From contig CAAGQC010000004.1 in NCBI GenBank assembly GCA_900771995.1, positions 1 to 20,816 of the forward strand: a stretch of 20,816 nucleotides of DNA. The letters run 5' to 3'. The first letter of the stretch is position 1. Every line of letters begins with the position of its first letter. Position numbers and translations under genes: made by a program. Below are positions 6,951 through 15,463 of the stretch, one piece after another. The notes under the pieces are model-generated. The model did no database searches. It saw only the letters and a program-made list of their open reading frames with translations, and was not told the DNA's origin. The stretch is from Lachnospiraceae bacterium. Its GTDB lineage: Bacteria > Bacillota > Clostridia > Lachnospirales > Lachnospiraceae.

Positions 6951-9185
6951 ATGAAACAAAGTAAACTGCCAAAGCAGGCTCTGATCATTCTGGGCATTGC
7001 TCTGGTACTGGTAATCACCACTGTCCTGTGGAGTTCCGCCCAGATCACGCAGGATGTCTCGGAAGAAATGCAATCCACCCTTCGGGACGTTGCCACACAG
7101 AATGCCCTGATCGTGCAGCAGGAGATCCGGGATAACTTTAATTTATTGTACAGTCTAGCTGATGAGATCAGCATTTCTCCCGGTGCCGCCAATGTGAGTG
7201 CCATCGCTGCGCAGCTGCAATCCTTTGTTGCCACCTATGAATTCAAGAGAATCGGCTTCGTCTCACCGGATGGTCAGGTCGTAACCACCGACGGCTATGT
7301 ACAGGATCTGTCCAGCAGAGAATTTTTCAAAGATGGCATGCAGGGGCTTCCGGGTATCACCAATACCCTCCAGGACCGTATCGGCACTCCGGAGCCCATC
7401 AATGTATTCAGTATTCCCGTGTATAATCAGAGTAACGCCATCATCGGTGTACTGTTTGCCACCTATCGGAATCAGCATTTCGAAGAAGTTCTGGGCGTAC
7501 AGTCCTTTAACAATCAGGGTTTCAGCTGCCTGCTGAATCAGGACAGCGAATTGATCGCCAGTTCCTCCAACACTCCCACTTCCCTGCAGGAAGCAACCGT
7601 AATATCCAGTTACCTGACTCTGGATTCCCGTAATGACCAGCCCTGGCAGGATCTGCGTGCTCTGCTTCGCGGCTCCTCTTCCGGCAGTGGTTACTTCTAC
7701 GGAGACAGTCAGCAATATTATTACTATGCTGTGGCATTGGATAATCTGCGCAGCGACAGGCAATGGTTCGTCCTGACCATTGTCCCGGATCAGGTGCTCG
7801 CCACCCGTTCCGCTCCGGTATTGATGCAGGTACGGTTATTGATGCTGCTCATCATTCTGATCGCCGGCGGCGGCACTTTCGCTTATGTACACAGTATCCG
7901 TACACAGCGCAGACAGTTGTATCGCCTGGCTTATGTGGATTCTCTGACAAAGGGTGATAATTTTGCCTGCTTCAAGGAGAAGCTGTCCCACCGCAACGGT
8001 GACCGCGGCTTTTATGTGGCACTGGATCTTCAGGATTTTAAACTGATCAATAATACCTGTGGTGTGGCCAAGGGTGACGAGACGCTTTCAGAGGTATGGA
8101 ATATTTTGCAGGCCAACACGCATCTCGGCGAATTTTCCGCCCACATCAATGCGGACCGTTTCATCCTGTTCCTGCGGGACAAGGACCGGCGTACCCTGGA
8201 GCCCAGACTGGAATATCTGTGCCAGGATATTTCCAATCTGTCCACGAAGCTTAACATTCCCAGACTTTTTCCTCTGTGCGGTGTCTATGAGACTGCCGAC
8301 CACAAGGAAGTCGATCAGAACTACGGTAAGGCTGTGCAGGCCAAGTATCTGGTAAAAGGAAAACGTACCAAGCATTATGCCTTTTATGAGGAACTGGATA
8401 TCGAACAGCTTTCCGAAGATCGTCTGATGGAAGATGTCTTCGATGACGCTCTGAAGAACGGAGAATTCCATCTGTGGTATCAGCCGAAGGTGGATCCCGT
8501 GAAAGGTAACCTTCTGGGTGCAGAGGCTCTGATCCGTTGGAAACGTCCCGACGGCACCATGCTCTCCCCCGGAAAGTTTATTCCTCTGTTTGAGAAAAAC
8601 GGTAATATCACGACACTGGATGAATATGTATTCCGCACAGTATGTGCACAGCAGCAGAAATGGCTGCAGTCCGGATACCGGCTGTATCCCATCTCCGTGA
8701 ATATTTCCAGAGTCAGCCTGTACTATAGCAATGTGGTGGACAAATACCGGGAGATCCTGGATTCTTTCGAACTGGATCCCAAATATGTTCCGCTGGAGAT
8801 CACTGAGAGTGCCACTATCAATAACAGTGATATTTCCTCTCTGATCGAACAGTTCCACGAAGCCGGATTTACCCTGCTGTTAGATGACTTCGGAAGTGGA
8901 TATTCTTCTCTGTCTTCACTGAATGTCATGCATTTCGATACGATCAAGCTGGACAAGAGCCTGATCGATTACATCGGGGATCAGAAAGGCGAGCAGCTGC
9001 TTCTGCATATCACACAGCTGTTGCAGAGTTTCGGCATGACCATTACCGCAGAAGGTGTAGAGACTTCGGCTCAGGTGGAATTCCTTAAGAATCTCCACTG
9101 TGATGATATTCAGGGATACTTCTTCTCAAAGCCGTTACCGTTAAATGAATTTGAAGATTTTGCAAGAAAGCATACAGGTCTGTAG
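6951..9185 (+). CDS. Membrane-anchored c-di-GMP phosphodiesterase (sensor, degenerate GGDEF, EAL)
   Basis: A 744-residue protein expected to hydrolyse c-di-GMP to pGpG. It has a membrane segment at about residues 10-28, a Cache-like extracellular sensor (about 30-285), a second membrane segment (about 293-313), a GGDEF-like domain (about 325-480) and an EAL domain (about 490-744). The GGDEF signature is replaced by NADRF (400-404), so cyclase activity is unlikely and a regulatory role is more probable. The EAL domain keeps E525 (EAL), N584, E616, D645-D646 (DDFGSGYSS), K666, E701 (AEGVET) and Q721. The frame is open back to 6480, but that stretch is the T-box region. I chose ATG 6951, with AGAGGT 7 nt upstream and a good promoter. 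It is a single-gene unit between divergent metG and a convergent amylase operon. Confidence 0.93.
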   Translation: MKQSKLPKQALIILGIALVLVITTVLWSSAQITQDVSEEMQSTLRDVATQNALIVQQEIRDNFNLLYSLADEISISPGAANVSAIAAQLQSFVATYEFKRIGFVSPDGQVVTTDGYVQDLSSREFFKDGMQGLPGITNTLQDRIGTPEPINVFSIPVYNQSNAIIGVLFATYRNQHFEEVLGVQSFNNQGFSCLLNQDSELIASSSNTPTSLQEATVISSYLTLDSRNDQPWQDLRALLRGSSSGSGYFYGDSQQYYYYAVALDNLRSDRQWFVLTIVPDQVLATRSAPVLMQVRLLMLLIILIAGGGTFAYVHSIRTQRRQLYRLAYVDSLTKGDNFACFKEKLSHRNGDRGFYVALDLQDFKLINNTCGVAKGDETLSEVWNILQANTHLGEFSAHINADRFILFLRDKDRRTLEPRLEYLCQDISNLSTKLNIPRLFPLCGVYETADHKEVDQNYGKAVQAKYLVKGKRTKHYAFYEELDIEQLSEDRLMEDVFDDALKNGEFHLWYQPKVDPVKGNLLGAEALIRWKRPDGTMLSPGKFIPLFEKNGNITTLDEYVFRTVCAQQQKWLQSGYRLYPISVNISRVSLYYSNVVDKYREILDSFELDPKYVPLEITESATINNSDISSLIEQFHEAGFTLLLDDFGSGYSSLSSLNVMHFDTIKLDKSLIDYIGDQKGEQLLLHITQLLQSFGMTITAEGVETSAQVEFLKNLHCDDIQGYFFSKPLPLNEFEDFARKHTGL

Positions 9186-9210
9186 GGGTTACCCACAGAC
9201 CTGTTTCTTT
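9174..9210 (+). terminator. Intrinsic terminator overlapping the stop codon of the EAL gene
   Basis: Perfect 10-bp arms ACAGGTCTGT (9174-9183) and ACAGACCTGT (9195-9204) enclose an 11-nt loop that can extend with GGG/CCC pairs. TTTCTTTATTT follows. The left arm includes the last codons and the first base of the TAG stop. In the opposite direction there is no good T-run, so it mainly serves the plus-strand gene. Confidence 0.85.
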
Positions 9211-9248
9211 ATTTCTGTATTCTATTTCTGTATTCTATTTCTGTATTC
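9210..9248. repeat. Perfect 3 x 13 bp tandem repeat
   Basis: The unit TATTTCTGTATTC is repeated three times with no mismatch (9210-9222, 9223-9235, 9236-9248), between the EAL terminator and the convergent amylase stop at 9261. It does not code. It could be slippage-prone filler or a U-rich extension of the terminator tail. The copy number probably varies between strains. Confidence 0.9.
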
Positions 9249-9260
9249 TGTTACTCTGCT

Positions 9261-11033
9261 CTATTCTTCTCCCAGAATCAGGATCGAATAAGCCGGAAGT
9301 GTGACTGTGGTGCCGGTGCATTCCGCCGTCTCTTCTCCGGTATAAAGTTCTCCAAGCAGTACCAGATTCTCTGCGGCGGTATTGCCTACCGTAAGTCCGG
9401 TCAGATCCACACTTGCAGGCTCCGCAGAGGTATTTCCCAGTAATAATATACTGCTGTCCTCATAGCTTCTTGTCAGTGCAAAGCATTGTTCTCCGGAATA
9501 CTGTTCCAGATAAATGGTGGTGCCTCTGGCAATGGCGGGATTCTGGTTCCGGATGCGGATCACCTGTTTTACATAATTGTAGATGGAATCCGGATCCTCC
9601 TGCTGTTCTTCCAGACTGTCGAACTTCATCTGAAAGTCTTCCATATCTGCCGGACCCTTGCACATGCCTTCCGCATTGCTGTCCTTGCTCCAGTACATGG
9701 GCGCCCGCTTGTTCTCATCCTTGCCGGAACCCTTCATCCCCAGTTCTTCCCCATAATAGAGGAAGGTATTGCCGTTCATCAACAGGTTCAGGGCATTGCC
9801 CAGTTTCGTCTGGGCTGCGCTGTTTTCCCCGGCGTAGTAGCCTGTGCTGCGTCCCATATCGTGATTGGTATAAAAGGGAGCGTTGATGTAATCCGGATTG
9901 TATTGTGCGTACATGGTCTGTTCCGCTTCCAGATTCTTCGCATAGGATGCTGCCGAAGCCTTGCCGTTCACCACATTGGCAATGATACCGGATTTGTCGG
10001 CGAAGGCAAAATCAAACATGCTGTCCACGCCGCTCTCATAATATTTTGCATAGGTATTCTGATCCGTCCAGCATTCACACACCAAATAGTTCTCCGGATC
10101 TTTGCCGTGGACGTAATCGGCGAACCAGCTTAAGATCTCCACGTTGTCCTCCGTGGAACCAGTGACATATTCCTTCACCGCATCCAGCCGGAAGCCGTCC
10201 ACGCCCATATCCAGCCAGAAGTCCGCGATCTGTTCAAATTCCCGCCGCACGGCCTCATTCTGCAGGTTCAGATCCGGCATGCCGTCCCAGAATCTGGCTT
10301 CATAGTACCAGTCCGTTCCGTTTACCTGTGCATAGCCGCTCTGGGCCTCTCTGGAAAAATGGTAATAATCCACATAAGGACATTCTGCCACGTCCGGTTC
10401 GGCTCCCTCCGGAAGGCTCTTCAGGTACTCCGTCGCCTGTAAGAACCAGGGATGCCTGCTGGAAGAATGGTTCATTGCCAGATCCAGGATCACACGGATC
10501 CCCCGGTCATGGCAGGCCGCCAGCAGCTCCTCAAAATCTTCCAGCGTGCCGTACTGGGGATCGATGTTCTCATAATCCATGGTGTCATATTTGTGATAGG
10601 TGGTGGAGGGCATCACGGGCATAAGCCAGATGCCGTTGATCCCCAGATCCGTGTCCGTGGTATCGTCTCCGTCATTCAGATAATCCAGCTTTTCCAGTAC
10701 CCCCTGCAGATCTCCGATGCCGTCACCGTCGCTGTCGTAGAAGGAATATACGAAAAGTTCATAGTAGGTGCGGTAATTGTCGTCCGGGATCTGTAACACA
10801 CGGCCGTCCTGCGCCAGAGACAGGGTACCACCGGTACTGTCGCTATTACCGTCCGTTTTGCTGTCGGTTCTGCTGTCTGCGGCCTGCTCCTGTAGAGTGG
10901 CTGTCTCATTTTGTGTACCGGCCGCGGACGTGTTGGCAGTCTCCCCACCGTTTCCTCCGCAGGCGGTCAATGACGCTGCCATTCCCAGCGCCAGTATTGC
11001 CGCCCATAATTTTCTGTTCCATCTGTTCCTCAT
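9261..11033 (-). CDS. GH13 alpha-amylase family lipoprotein
   Basis: A 590-residue secreted lipoprotein expected to hydrolyse alpha-glucan linkages at the cell surface. The signal peptide ends in the lipobox SLTAC with the lipidated Cys at 25. A Gly/Ser/Thr/Asp-rich spacer runs to about residue 78. The (beta/alpha)8 barrel shows a calcium-type loop DSDGDGIGD (100-108), region I DLAMNHS (184-190), region II GFRLDAVKE with nucleophile D284, region III LVCECW with acid/base E320, and region IV YTNHD with D392. A beta-sandwich-like C-terminus follows (about 500-590). The subfamily and exact specificity (maltodextrin, maltogenic or other) cannot be set from motifs. The ATG at 11031-11033 is 6 nt after the GH2 stop, and its GGAGGAG site lies in the last codons of that gene, which suggests translational coupling. 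Confidence 0.93.
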   Translation of the reverse strand: MRNRWNRKLWAAILALGMAASLTACGGNGGETANTSAAGTQNETATLQEQAADSRTDSKTDGNSDSTGGTLSLAQDGRVLQIPDDNYRTYYELFVYSFYDSDGDGIGDLQGVLEKLDYLNDGDDTTDTDLGINGIWLMPVMPSTTYHKYDTMDYENIDPQYGTLEDFEELLAACHDRGIRVILDLAMNHSSSRHPWFLQATEYLKSLPEGAEPDVAECPYVDYYHFSREAQSGYAQVNGTDWYYEARFWDGMPDLNLQNEAVRREFEQIADFWLDMGVDGFRLDAVKEYVTGSTEDNVEILSWFADYVHGKDPENYLVCECWTDQNTYAKYYESGVDSMFDFAFADKSGIIANVVNGKASAASYAKNLEAEQTMYAQYNPDYINAPFYTNHDMGRSTGYYAGENSAAQTKLGNALNLLMNGNTFLYYGEELGMKGSGKDENKRAPMYWSKDSNAEGMCKGPADMEDFQMKFDSLEEQQEDPDSIYNYVKQVIRIRNQNPAIARGTTIYLEQYSGEQCFALTRSYEDSSILLLGNTSAEPASVDLTGLTVGNTAAENLVLLGELYTGEETAECTGTTVTLPAYSILILGEE

Positions 11034-11039
11034 TATCTC

Positions 11040-14000
11040 TTACTCCTCCGACCCGCTTTTTTCAAACCGGAACCATTTGAAATCAAAATGGCACCCCGGC
11101 AGGAAGACAAATGTCACCTTCTGGTCTCCCGTCACTTTTTCCAGAGGGAAACGCAGTTCCGTGTACTCTTCGCTATGCGGGAAAGGAAGCACCTGTGTCG
11201 CTCCGTCGGTAAAACGAAGCTGGATCGTATTCTGCTGCAAAGGTGTTCTTCCGCAGATCACGAGGCTGTCCGTTCCCGTTACTCCAAAGTTCATGTCAGT
11301 GAATTCCAGAGAAACGTTATTACCGATCTGTTCGATGGCTTCCTGAGTTCTTACGAAGCTGTCACCATAAGTAACGCCGTCTGTGCGGGCGTACAGTCGT
11401 GCAAAAGCCTTTTCCTGTCTGGTAAAGTGGAACTCTTTCAGGAAGAATTTATCAGATGACACGATTGTCATATTGGTTACACCCTTTAATCTCCGGGGCA
11501 ATACGAAGGTCTCCGGCTGGAAAACCTCCCAGATACCGGGCTTCTGATAGGTCATTTCACCCACCAGTGTTCCCTGTGTTCCGGAACCGCTCTCTTCGGG
11601 CTCTCCCTCCCAGATCTGGATCCTGTGAGGATCATTGTCATTGGCAAAGATCGCCAGAGTGATCTCATCACTTCCGAATTCGCCAAAGTCCAGGGACTCA
11701 TAGACCAGTCCGGTGGGCTGTGCCTTGTCCGTTCCGGCACTGTTCTCCACACCGCGGCTCACGTCTCCGCCAAAGCTGCCCGTATAGGAGATCCCGGCCA
11801 CCGGCTCGTAGGGAGAATGAAAGGTCTGTCCCATGCCCTCCACCGTGAAATCCAGCTGGGAGATCATCTTAATCGTGGAAGTTCCGTTGCAGGTCATACA
11901 TCTCACCTGAAAACTGCCGTCGCTGACACCCGTGATCCGGATGCTCTCGCCGTCTTCCAGTTCTTCCAGTTTTGCCACGGGGCTGGGAATACCACAGGGA
12001 TCCGTAATGCTCCAGAGAAGCTTACGATCCGTGGCCTCCGTGGGATAGATACGGGTATGCAGCAGTACGGAAGGCTTCTCCGGTGTCAGTGTCATATCAG
12101 AAGTGCTCATTTCCAGCTTCCGTACCGGAACAAATCCGGGTGTCACGAAAGCGGGCGGATATTCTCTGTTCTCTTCCGCCGCACAGATGCCGGGACAAAC
12201 CGGTGCTTCTGTCGCCTGCAAAGTCAATGTGACTGCTCCTGCCGGATGACTGCCCTTGCTTTCCGGCCATGCGTCCTCCACAGTGACCCGGATCTCTCCC
12301 GGAGCGGTCTTCGCAGCGATCATCGCCAGCAGTTTCCCCTGAAACAGCTTGCGCACGGTTCCCTTGTAGGCATCGTAGTCGGTGCTGTCACCATTGTCCA
12401 GTCCCACCAGTCTTCCGGCACCTTCCACGGTCACTCTCACATAATCGGAAGCATTTTCCACCGGGTAGCCGTCCCGGTCCTCCGCCGAGATCTCCACGAA
12501 GATCATATCTTCGCCGTCGGCGCGCAGGGCAGGTTTATTGGCTTTTACCACATAATGCTCCGTATTGCCGAAGGAATGTCTCTCCTGTCGGGCGATCTCT
12601 CTGCCGGTCTCGTCATAGGCCACAGCACAGATGCTGCCGGGTACATACGGTACTTTCCAGGAGGGCTGTAATACGGTTCCCTTCTGATGGTCGATCTGTT
12701 GTTTTCCCTGGGATACGCCGTTGACGAACAGTTCCACTTCCGGGGCATTGCTGGTGATCCGCACGTCCACCTGCTGGCCCGGATTGAAATCCCAGTACGG
12801 ATACACGTGAACCATGGGATCTTTTTCCCCGTCCGTCCATTCCGAACGGAAGACATAGTAGGAATCCTTGGGGAATCCCGCCGTATCCATCTGGCCAAAA
12901 TAGCTGTTTTTCGTCTGGTAGGGCGTGGGCTCTCCGATATAGTCAATGGCTGTCCAGATGAACTGACCGCAGGAATAAGGGGTATCTCTGTCCATGATAA
13001 TACAGTATTCCGTATTTTTTGCCGCCCAGCTTGTAGTGCTGTTGCCCAGTGCGGAGCACTGTTCATCCGCTTCGATCAGGTTCGCCCGCTCCAGCGGGAA
13101 ATGATACACGCCGCGGCTCTGCACAACGGAAGAGGTCTCGCTTCCGTAGATGATCCAGTCCGGATGCTTTTCATGGTGTTCCTCATAATATTTTTCCGCG
13201 TAGTTGTAACCTGCCAGTTTTACGATATCCGCACATTTCTGGGCATTCTCCCAGGGCATGTAATTGGAGCCGATGGTGACCGGTGCCACGTTCCGGTAAT
13301 CCCACTTTCTGACTGCTGTGATCAGGCTGCGGGTAATCTCCTGACCGTGGGCATCCGCATGGGTATCCGGAATCTCATTTCCGACACTCCACATAATAAC
13401 GGAAGGGTGATTGCGGTCCCTGCGGATCCAGCTGCGCACATCCTTCTCCCTCCAGTCCTTGAAAAACCGGGCATAATCGTAAGGGTTCTTCGCCATTTCC
13501 CACATGTCAAAGGCTTCGGACAGGATGAGGAATCCCATCTCATCCGCCAGCTCCATCAGTTCCACCGCGGGCATGTTGTGGGAAGTCCGCAGGGCATTGA
13601 CGCCCATGGAGCGCATCAGTTCGAATTTCCGGCGCATGGCTTCCTTGTGGAAAGCCGCTCCCAGCGCTCCGAGATCATGGTGATCGCAGGCACCGTTCAG
13701 ACGCACTTTTCTGCCATTTAATAAAAAGCCCTGATCGGGGGCGAACTGTATGGTGCGGAAACCGATACGGAGGTGTTCTTCCTGTACGGTCTCCGGCGCC
13801 TGCGTGGTTCCGTCTGCTCCATTCTCCCCATTGTTCCCCGGAAGGTCGTACAGGCGGACCGTAAGGTCATACAGATACGGATCCGTGATGTCCCATTTTC
13901 TCGGGTTATCCACGGGAATAGTCACCGTGGCCTTCTCCTGTCCACCGGTGAGGGACTGTGTTTTCCGGAAAATCTCCCGGCCTTCTGTTTCCGTTTCCGC

Positions 14001-14669
14001 GGATCCTTTGCTGTCGTCGGCACGGCGCAGACAATATTCCAGTTCATAATTTCCATGATCCGCTCCCCATTCCAGTTCTGTGTCAATGGTCAGGTCATAG
14101 CCTGTTTCCGTCTCCACGGAAGAGGTGTAGATGCCATCCAGAGGGATGTGTGTCTGTGGCAGGCGGATCATCCAGACATTGCGGTAGATTCCGGCTCCGC
14201 TGTACCATCTGCTGTTAGGGGCCTGGAAGGTTACCCGGAGAACCACTTCGTTTTCTCCCTCCCGCAGATACTCCGTGATATCCCAGTCGAAGGTGGAATA
14301 GCCGTATTTCCATTCGCCCAGCTTCACGCCGTTTACATAGATCTCAGAATCCATGTAAACACCTTCGAAGCGTAGAATGACATGTCCGTCACATTTTTCT
14401 CCGGCATCATATCTTCCGGAAATCTTCTGTTTCTGCGTGGTCTCCGGTGTTTCACTCATACACTTTGTCCCGGGCAGAGGATACACGAATCTCTTCCGAT
14501 ACCAGCCAATACTGTCTTCATAAAGGTTCTTCGTATCATAGATCAGCCAGTCGTGAGGCAGATCCACCGGCTGCATCTCCTGCTCCCAGAGTGATCTATC
14601 CTCCCAATTCACGCCCAATGCCGTCTTGGCAAAATACCAGTTATCGTTCCATAACGTTCTGCTGTTCAT
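11040..14669 (-). CDS. Large GH2 family glycosidase (beta-galactosidase-like) with C-terminal Ig and CBM-like domains
   Basis: A 1209-residue GH2 enzyme. An N-terminal sugar-binding jelly roll (about 10-170, GWYRKRF, FEGVYMDSEIYVNG) and an Ig-like domain (about 180-305) precede the TIM barrel (about 305-610). The barrel carries GVNALRTSHNMP, acid/base E432 (MWSVGNE) and nucleophile E511 (IIYGSETSS). A DUF4982-type domain (about 615-705), a GH2 C5-type domain (about 710-815), a BIG2-like domain (about 850-945) and a CBM6-like tail (about 1080-1205) follow. No signal peptide is visible, so it seems cytoplasmic. Beta-galactosidase is the best guess; other GH2 activities are possible. The frame opens to ATG 14729, but ATG 14669 has an upstream AAAGGG, begins at the conserved NDNWYF region and overlaps the PAP2 gene by only 29 nt. 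Confidence 0.9.
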   Translation of the reverse strand: MNSRTLWNDNWYFAKTALGVNWEDRSLWEQEMQPVDLPHDWLIYDTKNLYEDSIGWYRKRFVYPLPGTKCMSETPETTQKQKISGRYDAGEKCDGHVILRFEGVYMDSEIYVNGVKLGEWKYGYSTFDWDITEYLREGENEVVLRVTFQAPNSRWYSGAGIYRNVWMIRLPQTHIPLDGIYTSSVETETGYDLTIDTELEWGADHGNYELEYCLRRADDSKGSAETETEGREIFRKTQSLTGGQEKATVTIPVDNPRKWDITDPYLYDLTVRLYDLPGNNGENGADGTTQAPETVQEEHLRIGFRTIQFAPDQGFLLNGRKVRLNGACDHHDLGALGAAFHKEAMRRKFELMRSMGVNALRTSHNMPAVELMELADEMGFLILSEAFDMWEMAKNPYDYARFFKDWREKDVRSWIRRDRNHPSVIMWSVGNEIPDTHADAHGQEITRSLITAVRKWDYRNVAPVTIGSNYMPWENAQKCADIVKLAGYNYAEKYYEEHHEKHPDWIIYGSETSSVVQSRGVYHFPLERANLIEADEQCSALGNSTTSWAAKNTEYCIIMDRDTPYSCGQFIWTAIDYIGEPTPYQTKNSYFGQMDTAGFPKDSYYVFRSEWTDGEKDPMVHVYPYWDFNPGQQVDVRITSNAPEVELFVNGVSQGKQQIDHQKGTVLQPSWKVPYVPGSICAVAYDETGREIARQERHSFGNTEHYVVKANKPALRADGEDMIFVEISAEDRDGYPVENASDYVRVTVEGAGRLVGLDNGDSTDYDAYKGTVRKLFQGKLLAMIAAKTAPGEIRVTVEDAWPESKGSHPAGAVTLTLQATEAPVCPGICAAEENREYPPAFVTPGFVPVRKLEMSTSDMTLTPEKPSVLLHTRIYPTEATDRKLLWSITDPCGIPSPVAKLEELEDGESIRITGVSDGSFQVRCMTCNGTSTIKMISQLDFTVEGMGQTFHSPYEPVAGISYTGSFGGDVSRGVENSAGTDKAQPTGLVYESLDFGEFGSDEITLAIFANDNDPHRIQIWEGEPEESGSGTQGTLVGEMTYQKPGIWEVFQPETFVLPRRLKGVTNMTIVSSDKFFLKEFHFTRQEKAFARLYARTDGVTYGDSFVRTQEAIEQIGNNVSLEFTDMNFGVTGTDSLVICGRTPLQQNTIQLRFTDGATQVLPFPHSEEYTELRFPLEKVTGDQKVTFVFLPGCHFDFKWFRFEKSGSEE

Positions 14670-15261
14670 CAATGTTTCTGCCCTTTCTGTCTGTTTTCGT
14701 CTCTCTGAATCTCTGTCCGGTCTTATCATTGCCTGATGCCATCTGCGCCTCCGCCCGGTCTTCCAGACGTTTCACTATATAGACCGCCAACAGCGCATCC
14801 AACGTTCCCAGTACGATTCCGCCCAGAATATCCGTAGGATAATGAACGAAGAAATAGAGCCTGGAAAAGGCAATGACTGCTGCCATGATCAGACTTAAGA
14901 TCCCCGCCTTACGATAATAGCTGAAAATCGTCACCGCTCCGGCAAATCCGTTGGACGTGTGGCCAGAAGGAAAAGAATACTCCGAAGGGAACGGAATTTT
15001 CAAGGTCACGCTGGTATCCACCGCGCAGGGCCGGAGTCTCGCGATCACATTTTTCAGGAACAGATTGCCTACGAGATAGGTCACCGCCATGGCGATCATC
15101 ATGGTCAGGCCGCATTTCCGGGTCTTCGGAATACACGCCAGCACGATGGCTATAACGATCCAGACCAGACCGCTTTCTCCAATCGTAGTGAAAAACCGCA
15201 GGATCTCTGTCAGCCATTCCTGATGGATCCCCTGAATTGCATGCAATATCTGTAATTCCAT
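14641..15261 (-). CDS. PAP2 family membrane phosphatase
   Basis: A 206-residue membrane phosphatase of the phosphatidic acid phosphatase type 2 family, which removes phosphate from lipid phosphates such as undecaprenyl pyrophosphate or phosphatidate. The three active-site motifs are present: K70...R75-L-RP78 (KNVIARLRP), PSGH at 98-101, and S133-R134...H140...D144 (SRLYFFVHYPTD). About five membrane segments lie between residues 30 and 165. A charged tail (about 165-206) follows, whose final codons overlap the start of the GH2 gene. The ATG at 15259-15261 has a strong AAGGAGGAG site. The 202 nt upstream, after the rpe stop, contain no gene and no convincing promoter or terminator, so co-transcription with rpe is possible. 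Its link to the glycosidases downstream is positional only. Confidence 0.92.
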   Translation of the reverse strand: MELQILHAIQGIHQEWLTEILRFFTTIGESGLVWIVIAIVLACIPKTRKCGLTMMIAMAVTYLVGNLFLKNVIARLRPCAVDTSVTLKIPFPSEYSFPSGHTSNGFAGAVTIFSYYRKAGILSLIMAAVIAFSRLYFFVHYPTDILGGIVLGTLDALLAVYIVKRLEDRAEAQMASGNDKTGQRFRETKTDRKGRNIDEQQNVMER

Positions 15262-15463
15262 CCTTTGCTCCTCCTTGTCCGCCTTCCGGATTAGTTACCG
15301 GCCTTTCGCCTGTGCCATTCGGGAAGCTGCCGTATACCCTATCGCACATATCCTGTTTTTCTCCGCTTCACAGGCAGGCATTTTTACAGTATTCTCCGCG
15401 AAACCACAGCCTCATACTTTCATTAAGACATTCCGTCTCTCCGCAGGCAGACGGTTCCCTGAA

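Noticed and set aside
11625..13721. Long plus-strand open frames within the GH2 region
   Set aside because: They are shadows of the GH2 gene, whose catalytic motifs lie on the minus strand; no family features or suitable ribosome-binding sites are seen.
15262..15463. Possible riboswitch in the rpe-PAP2 gap (GGCGAAAGGCCGGTAAC-like core)
   Set aside because: Short resemblances to GEMM and cobalamin motifs do not extend to the other conserved parts; no terminator or ribosome-site-masking stem is evident.
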